Positions 25,765 to 34,531 of a stretch of DNA of 45,522 bases are shown piece by piece. Each line of letters opens with the position of its first letter. Position 1 is the first letter of the stretch. Under the pieces are notes generated by a model. It saw only the letters and a program-made list of their open reading frames with translations, did no database searches and was not told where the DNA came from. Origin of the DNA: Thiogranum sp. (GTDB taxonomy: Bacteria; Pseudomonadota; Gammaproteobacteria; DSM-19610); contig JAJDOI010000223.1 in assembly GCA_022340245.1 (NCBI GenBank), forward strand, positions 1-45,522, written 5' to 3'. Both the position numbers and the translations under genes were made by a program.

Positions 25765-28677
25765 ATGTCCAACCCGCTGCATGACCCGTTGTCCAAGGCA
25801 CTCGATGAGCGCAGCCGCATCGAGGTCAAGAACACCACCTGCTACATGTGTGCCTGCCGTTGTGGCATCCGGGTCACGTTGCGCGACGGCGAAGTCCGCT
25901 ATATCCAGGGAAACCCCGATCACCCGCTGAACAAGGGTGTCATCTGCGCCAAGGGCTCGTCCGGTATCATGAAGCAATATTCGCCGGCTCGGCTCACCAA
26001 GCCCCTGATGCGCAAGCCGGGCAGCGACCGTGGCGACAATGATTTCGTGGAAATCTCCTGGGAGCAGGCCTTCGGCATGCTCGAAGAGCGGCTCGCGGAA
26101 ATCCGCACCACCGACCCGAAAAAGTTCGCGCTGTTCACCGGCCGCGATCAGATGCAGGCGCTCACCGGGCTGTTTGCCCGGCAATTCGGCACACCGAACT
26201 ACGCCGCCCACGGCGGCTTCTGCTCGGTAAACATGGCCGCCGGCATGATTTACACCATCGGCGGCTCCTTCTGGGAGTTCGGCGGCCCGGATCTGGATCG
26301 CGCCAAGCTGTTTGTCATGATCGGCACCGCCGAGGATCACCACTCCAACCCGCTGAAAATGGCGCTGTCGAAATTCAAACGCCAGGGCGGCAAATTCATA
26401 TCCATTAATCCCATCCGCACTGGCTACTCGGCCATTGCCGATGAATGGATCCCCATCAAGCCGGGCACCGACGGCGCGCTGTTCCTGGCGCTGACCAACG
26501 AGATCATCCGCCAGGGCCTGTACGACCGCGACTACCTGGTGCAATACTCGAATGCCGCCGAACTGGTGAACATGGACGAGAAATCCACCGAGTGCGGTAT
26601 GTTCGTGCGCTTCGAGGTGCCACCCGAAGAAGGCTGCTTCGACCCCCAGAACAAGCTGTGGTGGGACCGCGAACTCGACAAGCCGATCTCCACCCATACC
26701 GAAGGCGCCGACCCCTACCTGCTGGGCGAGTTCAAACTCGACGACGGCACGCCGGTAAAACCCGCTTTTCAACTGCTGGTCGATCGCGTCAAGCAGTACA
26801 GCGCGGACTGGGCGTCCAAGATCACCGGTATTCCGGTTGAAACCATCCGACGCCTGGCCCACGAAATGGGCATCACCGCACGCGACGAAAAAATCGAACT
26901 GCCGATCGCCTGGACCGACGTGTGGGGTAACGAGCACGACCATGTCACGGGCAACCCCGTGGCTTTCCATGCCATGCGCGGCCTGGCGGCGCATTCCAAC
27001 GGCTTCCAGACGATTCGCGCCATGTCCATCCTGATGAGCGTGCTGGGCACCATCGACCGGCCGGGCGGTTTCCGCCACAAGGCGCCGTTTCCACGGCCGA
27101 TCCCGCCCTGCGCAAAAACGCCCACGGGACCGGAAGGCGTGCAGCCCGACACACCGCTCAACGGCATGCCACTCGGCTGGCCCGCCGACCCCGACGACCT
27201 GTTCGTCGACGATCGCGGCGAACCGGTGCGCATCGACAAGGCGTTTTCCTGGGAATACCCGCTATCGGTTCACGGCCTGATGCACAACGCCATTACCAAT
27301 GCCTGGCGTGGTGACCCCTACCGCATAGACACCCTGTTGATCTTCATGGCCAACATGGCCTGGAACTCGTCGATGAACACCTCGCGGGTGCGCGAAATGC
27401 TCAACGACAAGGATGAAAACGGCGACTACAAGATCCCCTTCCTGGTGGTCGCCGACGCCTTCCAGTCCGAAATGGTGGCCTACGCCGACCTGGTGCTGCC
27501 GGACACCACCTACCTGGAACGCCACGACTGCATGTCCATGCTCGACCGGCCGATTTCCGAGTTTGAGGGTCCGGTGGACTCGGTGCGCGTCCCGGTGGTA
27601 CCGCCCAAGGGCGAGTGCAAGCCCTTCCAGGAGGTACTGATCGAGCTGGGCTCACGCCTCGGGCTGCCCGCGTTCACCCACGACGACGGCAGCCGCAAGT
27701 TCCGCGACTACCCCGATTTCGTGGTCAACTACGAAACCGCGCCGGACTCGGGTATCGGCTTCCTCGCCGGCTGGCGCGGCAAGGGTGGCGAAAAGTTCAT
27801 GAAGGGCGAACCCAATCCCAAGCAGTGGGAAATGTACGAAAACAACAACTGCGTGTTTCACTACGAATTGCCCAAGTCCTACCAGTACATGCGCAACTGG
27901 AACCAGGGTTACCTGGAATGGGCCAAGCGCCACAGCCTTACGCGCTACGCCGAACCCATCAATATCCATATCTACTCCGAAGTGCTGCAGAAGTTCCGTC
28001 TCGCCGCGCAAGGCAAATCCGACGGCAAGCAGCCGCCTGCGCGGCTGCGCAAGCGTATTGAAACGCACTTCGATCCGCTGCCCTTCTATTCGCAGCCGCT
28101 GGAATCGCAGGTTACCGATCTGCACAAATACCCGCTCAACGCCGTTACCCAGCGGCCCATGGCCATGTACCACTCGTGGGATTCGCAGAATGCCTGGCTG
28201 CGGCAGATCCACACCTACAACTTTCTGCACGTCAACAGCAAGACGGCGCGCGAAGCCGGAATCGAGGACGGCGCCTGGATGTGGGTGGAATCCATGCACG
28301 GCAAAGTGCGCTGCCTGTGTCGCCACTCCGAGTCGGTCGAGCCCGGCACAGTATGGACCTGGAACGCCATCGGCAAGGTCGCCGGTGCCTGGGGCCTGGA
28401 CAGGGATGCCAACGAATCGCAACAGGGTTTCCTGCTCAACCACCTCATCAGCGAGGAACTGCCGCCCTGCGACGACGGCCGACACCTGTCCAACTCCGAC
28501 CCGCTGACCGGTCAGGCCGGCTGGTATGACGTGCACGTGCGCATCTACCCGGCGGGTGCCGACGAACCCAGGGTCACCTCTCCCCAGTTCGCTCCGCTGC
28601 ACACGGTACCCGGGCAGTCGCAGGAGAAAAAGCGCGGCCGCTGGCTGACCTACTTCGCCGGCAGGAAAAAGGTTTAA
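25765..28677 (+). CDS. soeA: SoeA, molybdopterin catalytic subunit of membrane-bound sulfite dehydrogenase
   Basis: 970 residues of the complex iron-sulfur molybdoenzyme family. The N-terminus carries the [4Fe-4S] motif TTCYMCACRCGIRV (Cys26, 29, 33) with the last ligand in NKGVICAKG; molybdopterin-binding stretches follow (YAAHGGFCSVNMAAGMIYTIGG, VMIGTAEDHHSNPLKMA), and the C-terminal domain has HVNSKTAREAGIEDGAWMWVES. There is no Tat signal, so the enzyme is cytoplasmic, as known for SoeABC of purple sulfur bacteria, which oxidises sulfite directly to sulfate and reduces quinone. The related PsrA/PhsA enzymes carry Tat signals. The ATG at 25765 starts the homologous region; the track extends it by 26 doubtful residues. 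soeB follows after 3 bp. Confidence 0.93.
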   Translation: MSNPLHDPLSKALDERSRIEVKNTTCYMCACRCGIRVTLRDGEVRYIQGNPDHPLNKGVICAKGSSGIMKQYSPARLTKPLMRKPGSDRGDNDFVEISWEQAFGMLEERLAEIRTTDPKKFALFTGRDQMQALTGLFARQFGTPNYAAHGGFCSVNMAAGMIYTIGGSFWEFGGPDLDRAKLFVMIGTAEDHHSNPLKMALSKFKRQGGKFISINPIRTGYSAIADEWIPIKPGTDGALFLALTNEIIRQGLYDRDYLVQYSNAAELVNMDEKSTECGMFVRFEVPPEEGCFDPQNKLWWDRELDKPISTHTEGADPYLLGEFKLDDGTPVKPAFQLLVDRVKQYSADWASKITGIPVETIRRLAHEMGITARDEKIELPIAWTDVWGNEHDHVTGNPVAFHAMRGLAAHSNGFQTIRAMSILMSVLGTIDRPGGFRHKAPFPRPIPPCAKTPTGPEGVQPDTPLNGMPLGWPADPDDLFVDDRGEPVRIDKAFSWEYPLSVHGLMHNAITNAWRGDPYRIDTLLIFMANMAWNSSMNTSRVREMLNDKDENGDYKIPFLVVADAFQSEMVAYADLVLPDTTYLERHDCMSMLDRPISEFEGPVDSVRVPVVPPKGECKPFQEVLIELGSRLGLPAFTHDDGSRKFRDYPDFVVNYETAPDSGIGFLAGWRGKGGEKFMKGEPNPKQWEMYENNNCVFHYELPKSYQYMRNWNQGYLEWAKRHSLTRYAEPINIHIYSEVLQKFRLAAQGKSDGKQPPARLRKRIETHFDPLPFYSQPLESQVTDLHKYPLNAVTQRPMAMYHSWDSQNAWLRQIHTYNFLHVNSKTAREAGIEDGAWMWVESMHGKVRCLCRHSESVEPGTVWTWNAIGKVAGAWGLDRDANESQQGFLLNHLISEELPPCDDGRHLSNSDPLTGQAGWYDVHVRIYPAGADEPRVTSPQFAPLHTVPGQSQEKKRGRWLTYFAGRKKV

Positions 28678-28680
28678 ACC

Positions 28681-29412
28681 ATGACTCAACTCGCCCTGGT
28701 AATCGACCTGAACGTTTGCGTTGGCTGTCACGCCTGCGTCACCAGCTGCAAGGAGTGGAACACCTCCGGCACGGCCGGGTACATGGCCGACATGAACCCC
28801 TTCGGCCATGATCCGACCGGCACCTTCTTCAACCGGGTACAGACTTTCGAAATCGGGGAGTTCCCGAATACCGAGACGGTACACTTCCCCAAGAGCTGCC
28901 TGCACTGCGAAGACCCGCCGTGCGTACCCGTGTGCCCCACCGGCGCGAGTTACAAACGCGACGAAGACGGTATCGTGCTGGTCGACTACGACAAGTGCAT
29001 CGGCTGCAAGTACTGTTCCTGGGCCTGCCCCTACGGGGTACGCGAAGTCGACGAACACCAGAAAGTGATGAAAAAGTGCACCCTGTGCGTCGACCGCATC
29101 TACGACCGTTCGTTGCCGGAGAACGAACGCAAGCCGGCCTGCGTCATGGCCTGCCCGACCAGTGCGCGCCTGTTCGGCGACGTCAACGATCCGGACTCAG
29201 AGGTGGCGGAAGCGATTCGAGAACGCGGCGGCTACCAGCTGATGCCCGAGTGGGGCACCAAACCCGCCAACCACTACCTGCCCCGGCGCAGGACCCGAAT
29301 CACCATTCACGAAGACGAACTCACGCGTGTCGACAATCCGCTGAACAAAGAGCGTCAACTGCCCATGCCCGACAAGGATGCGCCGACCCTCGACGACGTC
29401 ACCTCGTGGTAA
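28681..29412 (+). CDS. soeB: SoeB, four-cluster iron-sulfur subunit
   Basis: 243 residues. Four cysteine groups for four [4Fe-4S] clusters are visible: CVGCHACVTSCKEWN, CLHCEDPPCVPVCPTGA, CIGCKYCSWACPYGV and CTLCVDRIY...ACVMACPTSA. This is the DmsB/PsrB-type electron-transfer subunit that connects SoeA to the membrane anchor. It begins 3 bp after soeA and is separated from soeC by 116 bp. No signal peptide, in line with a cytoplasmic complex. Confidence 0.95.
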   Translation: MTQLALVIDLNVCVGCHACVTSCKEWNTSGTAGYMADMNPFGHDPTGTFFNRVQTFEIGEFPNTETVHFPKSCLHCEDPPCVPVCPTGASYKRDEDGIVLVDYDKCIGCKYCSWACPYGVREVDEHQKVMKKCTLCVDRIYDRSLPENERKPACVMACPTSARLFGDVNDPDSEVAEAIRERGGYQLMPEWGTKPANHYLPRRRTRITIHEDELTRVDNPLNKERQLPMPDKDAPTLDDVTSW

Positions 29413-29528
29413 TTTGAGTAACGACCGAGAGTATTTGAACATGCCCGACTTCGGCAACATGGCGCCGCCCGCGGCTGACATACTCCGCCCCCCTGGAAAG
29501 CAAGGCAACCGGTATCAGGAGCTAAACC

Positions 29529-30506
29529 ATGCATCCCGCATTCTCAGTCATTTTTCTCACCACCCTGAGCGGGGTCGGCCAGGGACTGTTTCTGGCGCTG
29601 TACACCGGCCAGCTGTACTCGGTCGTCGAAGTTGTGCCCGTGGAGGATTCACACAGCCACTATGGCGTTGGTTCACTGATCGCGCTGGTGTTTCTCGCCG
29701 GTGGCCTGCTCAGTTCCTTCTTTCACCTGGGACACCCGGAGCGCGGCTGGCGAGCCATGGCCCGCTGGCGCACCTCCTGGCTGTCGCGCGAAGTCATCGT
29801 GCTGCCCGCCTTTATGGGGCTGGTGGCGCTCTACGGGCTGGTGCACTATTTCGATCTCAACCCGGTACTGTTTACCTTCCGTGAAAACTTCCACGTCGAC
29901 CTGTCGCTGGTGATCGGCGCGCTCACCACGGTCGTTGCCTTCACGCTGTTCCTCTGCACCGCTATGATCTATGCGTGCATCAAATTCCTTCAGGAATGGG
30001 CCACGCCGCTGACCGTGGTTAATTACACGCTGCTCGGTTCCGCATCGGGCTTCACGCTGGCAACGGTGTTCGCCGCCTACAATCAGTCGCCGCTCACCGA
30101 CTTTTATGCGGGCTGGGCCGTGCTGCTGACGCTGGCGGGTCTGGTGACCCGTGTCTCCAGCCTGATCCGCAACAGCCGCATCGAGCACAAGTCGACGCTG
30201 CGCACTGCCATCGGCATCCGGCATACCAAAATCGTCCAGAAGTCCCAGGGGTTTATGGCGGGTTCATTCAACACCCGCGAATTCTTTCACGGCGCCCCGG
30301 CAAGCGTGTTCAAGCTGATCAAATGGGTGTTCCTGATCGCGGTCTTCCCGGTGCCCGTCCTGCTGCTCTCGCTGGGCATGGGCACCAGCGCCATAGCGGT
30401 GTTCGCGCTGGCGTTTGTGGTCCAGTACCTGGGACTGCTCGCGGAACGCTGGTTCTTCTTTGCGCAGGCCAACCACCCGCAAAATCTCTACTACCAGACC
30501 GTTTAA
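29529..30506 (+). CDS. soeC: SoeC, DmsC-like membrane anchor subunit
   Basis: 325 residues with about eight membrane segments, beginning MHPAFSVIFLTTLSGVGQGLFLALYTGQL. Typical DmsC/SoeC features: LAGGLLSSFFHLGHPERGWRAM, then CTAMIYACIKFLQEWATP and YLGLLAERWFFFAQANHPQNLYYQTV at the end. It binds quinone and takes electrons from SoeB. AGGAGCTAAACC precedes the ATG. The 116-bp gap after soeB holds a short out-of-frame ORF that I do not accept as a gene. It is convergent with the exporter gene downstream. Confidence 0.93.
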   Translation: MHPAFSVIFLTTLSGVGQGLFLALYTGQLYSVVEVVPVEDSHSHYGVGSLIALVFLAGGLLSSFFHLGHPERGWRAMARWRTSWLSREVIVLPAFMGLVALYGLVHYFDLNPVLFTFRENFHVDLSLVIGALTTVVAFTLFLCTAMIYACIKFLQEWATPLTVVNYTLLGSASGFTLATVFAAYNQSPLTDFYAGWAVLLTLAGLVTRVSSLIRNSRIEHKSTLRTAIGIRHTKIVQKSQGFMAGSFNTREFFHGAPASVFKLIKWVFLIAVFPVPVLLLSLGMGTSAIAVFALAFVVQYLGLLAERWFFFAQANHPQNLYYQTV

Positions 30507-30608
30507 ACCGGCGGCCCCATCCGCTGCGCCGATCGTCGCGGCTATCCGGGCGGCCACACGCATTGCGCGAGCATCAGGACGCCGCGTGGGTTGCCTGAAA
30601 CCGCTCAG

Positions 30609-31427
30609 TTACGAGCCGAGCAGGCTCTTGGCTATCATCGAAACGCCCAGAAACGCGAGGAACACCGCAAACACCTTTCTGAGCCGCCGCTGCGCCGTTC
30701 GGTGCGCGACCCGCGCCCCGAACGGCGCGCTCAGGACGCTCGCAACACTGATCATCGCGACCGCCGGCCAATAGACATACCCCGTGCTGCCCGCAGGCAG
30801 CCCGGGCTGCTGCCAGCCAACCACAGCGAAACCCAGCATGCCGACCAGGGCAATAGGTACCCCGCAGGCCGCGGACGTCGCCACCGCCTGGCGCATGTCG
30901 ATGTTGTGCCAGACCAGCCAGGGCACGGTGAGCGTGCCGCCGGCGATCCCGAGTAGCGCCGATACTGCACCGATCACACCCCCAGCAACCGCGTTACGTG
31001 CGGCGCCCGGCGCGATGCGGTACACCGACGGCCTGCGGTCGAACGTCATCTGCGCCGCCACCAGCAGTTCGAACACGCCGAACAGCCCCGCGAGCAACAC
31101 GCCGCCCAGCCACACCGCCAGCACACCGCCGAGCCAGCCGCCGGCGGCGATGCCGAGGGACAGCTGCAACATCACCGGCCAGTTGACGGCACCGCGCCGA
31201 TGATGCGCCAGGCCCGACGACAGGGCGGTGAAAAAAATGGTCGCCAGCGATGTGCCGAGGGCGAGCTGCATGACATGGTCGACGGAGAAACCCTGCAGGT
31301 GGTAAAGCGTGACGAGAACCGGCACAATCACCAGGCCGCCACCCACCCCCAGCAAACCGGCGATCGCGCCAGCGAAGGATCCCAGAAGCAGGTAGGCCGC
31401 GAGTAAACCGAAATTCATGCCCGCCAT
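30609..31427 (-). CDS. TauE/SafE (TSUP) family membrane transporter, probable sulfite or organosulfonate exporter
   Basis: 272 residues (269 if the ATG at 31418 is used). About eight hydrophobic segments, with the family's repeated GxxxGxxGxGGG-type stretches: AGAIAGLLGVGGGLVIVPVL in the first half and VSALLGIAGGTLTVPWLV in the second half, showing the inverted-repeat build of TSUP proteins. Members move sulfite, sulfoacetate, thiosulfate or related anions. Location directly after soeABC in a sulfite-producing organism makes sulfur anion transport likely, but the substrate is inferred from context. It runs opposite to soeC and diverges from slt. Confidence 0.85.
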   Translation of the reverse strand: MAGMNFGLLAAYLLLGSFAGAIAGLLGVGGGLVIVPVLVTLYHLQGFSVDHVMQLALGTSLATIFFTALSSGLAHHRRGAVNWPVMLQLSLGIAAGGWLGGVLAVWLGGVLLAGLFGVFELLVAAQMTFDRRPSVYRIAPGAARNAVAGGVIGAVSALLGIAGGTLTVPWLVWHNIDMRQAVATSAACGVPIALVGMLGFAVVGWQQPGLPAGSTGYVYWPAVAMISVASVLSAPFGARVAHRTAQRRLRKVFAVFLAFLGVSMIAKSLLGS

Positions 31428-31455
31428 TGTACCGTGGCGATGAGTCTTTTATTGT
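31427..31455 (+). promoter_or_regulatory. Candidate sigma-70 promoter of slt
   Basis: TTGTAC (31427-31432) and TATTGT (31450-31455) match four of six consensus bases each and are 17 bp apart. The start point would be about 40 bases before the slt ATG. The -35 box touches the start codon of the divergent exporter gene. Confidence 0.4.
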
Positions 31456-31500
31456 TATGCTGACGCTGGTCAGTGGACACAAGCAACCCAACGCACGGAT

Positions 31501-33420
31501 ATGCCGCGGTATTTCAGAATCGTACTTATTGCATTCCTGCTCGTCTCCGGCAGCAGTTTTGCCGACCGCAACGATAAGCAGCGCGAACAGTTCCTGAAGG
31601 CCGAGTCGGCGCTCAAATCGGGCCACAGCCAGGAATTCCGGCAGCTCAAGAAGGCGCTCGCCGACTATCCCCTGCACGGTTATCTCGAGTACTGGGAGCT
31701 GAGCGATCGGCTCGGCACCGCGAAGCCCGCGGAAGTCGAAACTTTCCTGCAACGCTATCGCGGACAACCGATTGCCGCGCGCCTGCGCGCCAGCTGGTTA
31801 TACCGTCTCGGCAAGCACAAGGACTGGGAGGAATACCTGCATTTCTATACCCCGCAGGGTTCGGTCACCCTGCAGTGCTACGAGATTCGCGCGCGCCTGC
31901 AGGAGAGCGACCGCGAACAGGCCCTGCAGGCAGCACTGCAGCTGTGGCTGGCGGGGCATTCGCAACCCGACGCCTGCGACCCGGCATTCGACCAGCTTTA
32001 CGCCGACGGCGTTATCGACAGTGGCCTGATCTGGCAGCGTATACGCCTGGCTTTTGCCCGCCAGAAGTCGAGTCTCGCCGGTTTTCTGGCCAAACGCCTG
32101 TCCGCCAAGGACCGGGAATGGGTCAAGCGCTGGCAACATGCCCACCGCCGGCCCACCTCGGCGATAAAACAGGCCTGGGCGAAGCAGGACACGCCGCTGG
32201 TCCGCGAAATCCTGGTCCATGCGCTGCAGCGCCTGGCGCGGCACAAGCCGGAGCAGGCGTGGAAACACTGGCAGCAGCTGTCCGCCACGCACAAATTCTC
32301 GGCGCAGCAGCAGGGCGCAGTACTCAAACGCATCGCGCTGTCGGGCGCCCTCAGCAACAACCCGAACGCCGCGGACTGGCTGGCCAGTGTTCCGCAGGAG
32401 GCAGCCGATGCCGACATCCGCCAGTGGCGCGTACGCACCGCTCTGCTCGCGCAGGACTGGAAAGGCGCGCTGCAGTGGCTCGACCGGCTCGATAGTGATG
32501 AGCGCGAAGAGGACAACTGGCGCTACTGGCACGCCCGGGCACTGGCCGCCAGCGGAGCCGCGGGCGATGCGTTGACAGAGTACACGCGCTTAAGCGCCGA
32601 GCGCAGCTACTTCGGCTTTCTCGCCGCCGATCAACTGCAACGGCCCTACCAGATGAACGACGCGCGGGTGAAACACGACAAAGAGGGCCTGGCGTCCATC
32701 GAAGCGTTACCGGGCGTGCAGCGCGCGCACGAATTGTACCTGGCCGGCAAGCGCCTCGAGGCACGCCGCGAATGGTTTTCCGCCACCCGGGACCTGCCCA
32801 ACGATAAACTGCGGCTGGCGGCGCTGGTCGCCCACCAATGGGGCTGGCACGATCGTGCCATTGTCGCTGCGGGTCAGGCGAGCTACTGGTCCGACCTGAC
32901 GCTGCGCTTTCCGCTGCCACACCGCGAGTCGATTTTCGCCAATGCCCGGCGCTATGACCTGGACCCCGGACTGATCTACGGTGTCATCCGCCAGGAAAGC
33001 ATCTTCATGGAAGACGCTGTATCCTCGGTCGGCGCCCTGGGACTGATGCAGCTGATGCCCGCGACCGGCAAACAGACGGCGCGCGCCCTGAACATCCGCT
33101 ACCGCAGCGGCCAGACGCTGCTGCATTCGGATCAGAACATCCAACTCGGCAGCGCCTACCTCAACAAATTGATGACGCGTTACAACGGCTCCCCGGTACT
33201 CACGGCGGCGGCGTACAACGCCGGCCCCCACCGCGTCGCCGGCTGGCTGCCCGATGACGGTGACATGGACGCGACCCTGTGGACGGAACTTATCCCCTTC
33301 CGCGAAACCCGCAAGTATGTGCGCCGCGTGTTGACCTATGCGACGATTTTCGACTGGCGGCTGGAACTGCCGCTGACGCGCCTGTCCGCCCGCCTTCCGG
33401 TGGTAAAACAACGCTCCTAG
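31501..33420 (+). CDS. slt: Soluble lytic murein transglycosylase (Slt70-like)
   Basis: 639 residues. A signal peptide (MPRYFRIVLIAFLLVSGSSFA) leads to a long alpha-helical superhelix (about 25-470), then the lysozyme-like SLT domain with GVIRQESIFMEDAVSSVGALGLMQLMPATGKQTA, where Glu499 is the catalytic acid, and AAYNAGPHRVAGWLP. It cleaves the MurNAc-GlcNAc bond of peptidoglycan in the periplasm, forming anhydro-muropeptides. The length agrees with E. coli Slt70. Not obviously linked to its sulfur-gene neighbours. Confidence 0.93.
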   Translation: MPRYFRIVLIAFLLVSGSSFADRNDKQREQFLKAESALKSGHSQEFRQLKKALADYPLHGYLEYWELSDRLGTAKPAEVETFLQRYRGQPIAARLRASWLYRLGKHKDWEEYLHFYTPQGSVTLQCYEIRARLQESDREQALQAALQLWLAGHSQPDACDPAFDQLYADGVIDSGLIWQRIRLAFARQKSSLAGFLAKRLSAKDREWVKRWQHAHRRPTSAIKQAWAKQDTPLVREILVHALQRLARHKPEQAWKHWQQLSATHKFSAQQQGAVLKRIALSGALSNNPNAADWLASVPQEAADADIRQWRVRTALLAQDWKGALQWLDRLDSDEREEDNWRYWHARALAASGAAGDALTEYTRLSAERSYFGFLAADQLQRPYQMNDARVKHDKEGLASIEALPGVQRAHELYLAGKRLEARREWFSATRDLPNDKLRLAALVAHQWGWHDRAIVAAGQASYWSDLTLRFPLPHRESIFANARRYDLDPGLIYGVIRQESIFMEDAVSSVGALGLMQLMPATGKQTARALNIRYRSGQTLLHSDQNIQLGSAYLNKLMTRYNGSPVLTAAAYNAGPHRVAGWLPDDGDMDATLWTELIPFRETRKYVRRVLTYATIFDWRLELPLTRLSARLPVVKQRS

Positions 33421-33571
33421 GTCAGGCGGCAAACCACAAGCAGCATCGATCTGTCGCGGCGTCCCGGCCGGGCCCGCGGACCGGCAGAACCCGAAAGCCG
33501 CACCACCACGCGCTTGACCTTGGGCGGCCTTATCCGCACGCTATAGCTTCCGCCCGGTTGAAGAGAGCACC

Positions 33572-34531
33572 ATGGACGCACAACGGATCATTATAATTGG
33601 CGGCACCGGCTTTATCGGTTCGCACCTCACCCACAGACTCGCCGATCTCGGTCACCAGGTCACCGTCGTCACCCGTCGCCCGGAGCGACACCGGGAGTAT
33701 CGCATCGGCTCCAGGGTGGAGCTGGCACAGGTCGATCCTTACGACGCCGATAAACTGGCGGCCCTGTTCGCCGACGGCGATTGCGTCATCAACCTCGTCG
33801 GCCTTCTCAACGAGGAAGGCGCCAGCACCTTCAGTCGCGCTCACGTCGACCTGCCGCGGGCCGTCGTCAAGGCCATGCGCGAATCCGGCGTCAGCCGCTT
33901 GCTGCACATGAGCGCGCTTAACGCCGACGTCAACGAAGTCCGGGGGCGTTACCTGAAAACCAAGGGTGAAGGGGAAAACCTGGTACACCAGTCGCCGGGC
34001 GTGGTAGTCACCAGCTTCAGGCCCTCGGTGGTATTTGGCCCGGGGGACAGCTTCTTCCGGCGCTTCGCCGGCCTGCTGAGCATGCTGCCCGCCCCGGTGT
34101 TTCCGCTGGCCTGCGCCGATGCGCGGCTGACACCGGTGTTTGTCGGCGATGTGGTCGACGCCTTCGTGTATGCGCTGGACAACAAGCATACCATCGGACA
34201 GCGGCTGGAACTGTGCGGTCCCCACGTGTACACGCTGAAACAGCTGGTCGAATTTACCGCCGGCCTGGTCGGCAAGCGAACCACCGTGGTCGGCCTGCCG
34301 GACTTCGCCGCCCGTATTCAGGCCCACATCATGGGGCTGCTGCCGGGCAAGCCGTTCAGCATCGACAACTACTATTCACTGAAAAAAGACAGCGTGTGCA
34401 CCCAGCCTGCGTTTCCCGCCATGGGCATCAACCCGCGTTCCATAGAAGCTATCGTACCAACCTACCTTGGCTCGGCCAGCAGCCGGGCGCGCTACTACGA
34501 CTACCGTTCGCGGTCACGCCGCGCACCCTGA
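33572..34531 (+). CDS. NDUFA9-like atypical SDR (NAD(P)-binding epimerase/dehydratase family)
   Basis: 319 residues. N-terminal Rossmann fold IIIIGGTGFIGSHLTHRLADLGHQVTVVTRR (about 5-35), then CVINLVGLLNEEG, LLHMSALNADVNEVRGRYLKTKGEGENLV and FRPSVVFGPGDSFFRRFAGLL, the signature of the complex I NDUFA9-type subfamily. The YxxxK active pair appears as Y-L-K-T-K. Bacterial members bind NAD(P) but their reaction is not established. Its stop codon overlaps the cca start by one base (TGATG), so the two genes are translationally coupled. Confidence 0.85.
   Translation: MDAQRIIIIGGTGFIGSHLTHRLADLGHQVTVVTRRPERHREYRIGSRVELAQVDPYDADKLAALFADGDCVINLVGLLNEEGASTFSRAHVDLPRAVVKAMRESGVSRLLHMSALNADVNEVRGRYLKTKGEGENLVHQSPGVVVTSFRPSVVFGPGDSFFRRFAGLLSMLPAPVFPLACADARLTPVFVGDVVDAFVYALDNKHTIGQRLELCGPHVYTLKQLVEFTAGLVGKRTTVVGLPDFAARIQAHIMGLLPGKPFSIDNYYSLKKDSVCTQPAFPAMGINPRSIEAIVPTYLGSASSRARYYDYRSRSRRAP

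Noticed and set aside
27652-29058. 468-codon minus-strand ORF opposite soeA-soeB
   Set aside because: Antisense to two genes with intact cysteine motifs.
29441-29884. Small ORF (MPDFGNMAPPAADIL...) in the soeB-soeC gap
   Set aside because: It runs out of frame far into soeC, where its translation is only the shadow of soeC, and it lacks a good ribosome binding site.
25765-30506. Polysulfide/thiosulfate reductase (PsrABC/PhsABC) instead of SoeABC
   Set aside because: SoeA has no Tat signal and is next to sat-aprBA and a TauE/SafE-family exporter in an oxidative sulfur setting, which fits the cytoplasmic sulfite dehydrogenase better.
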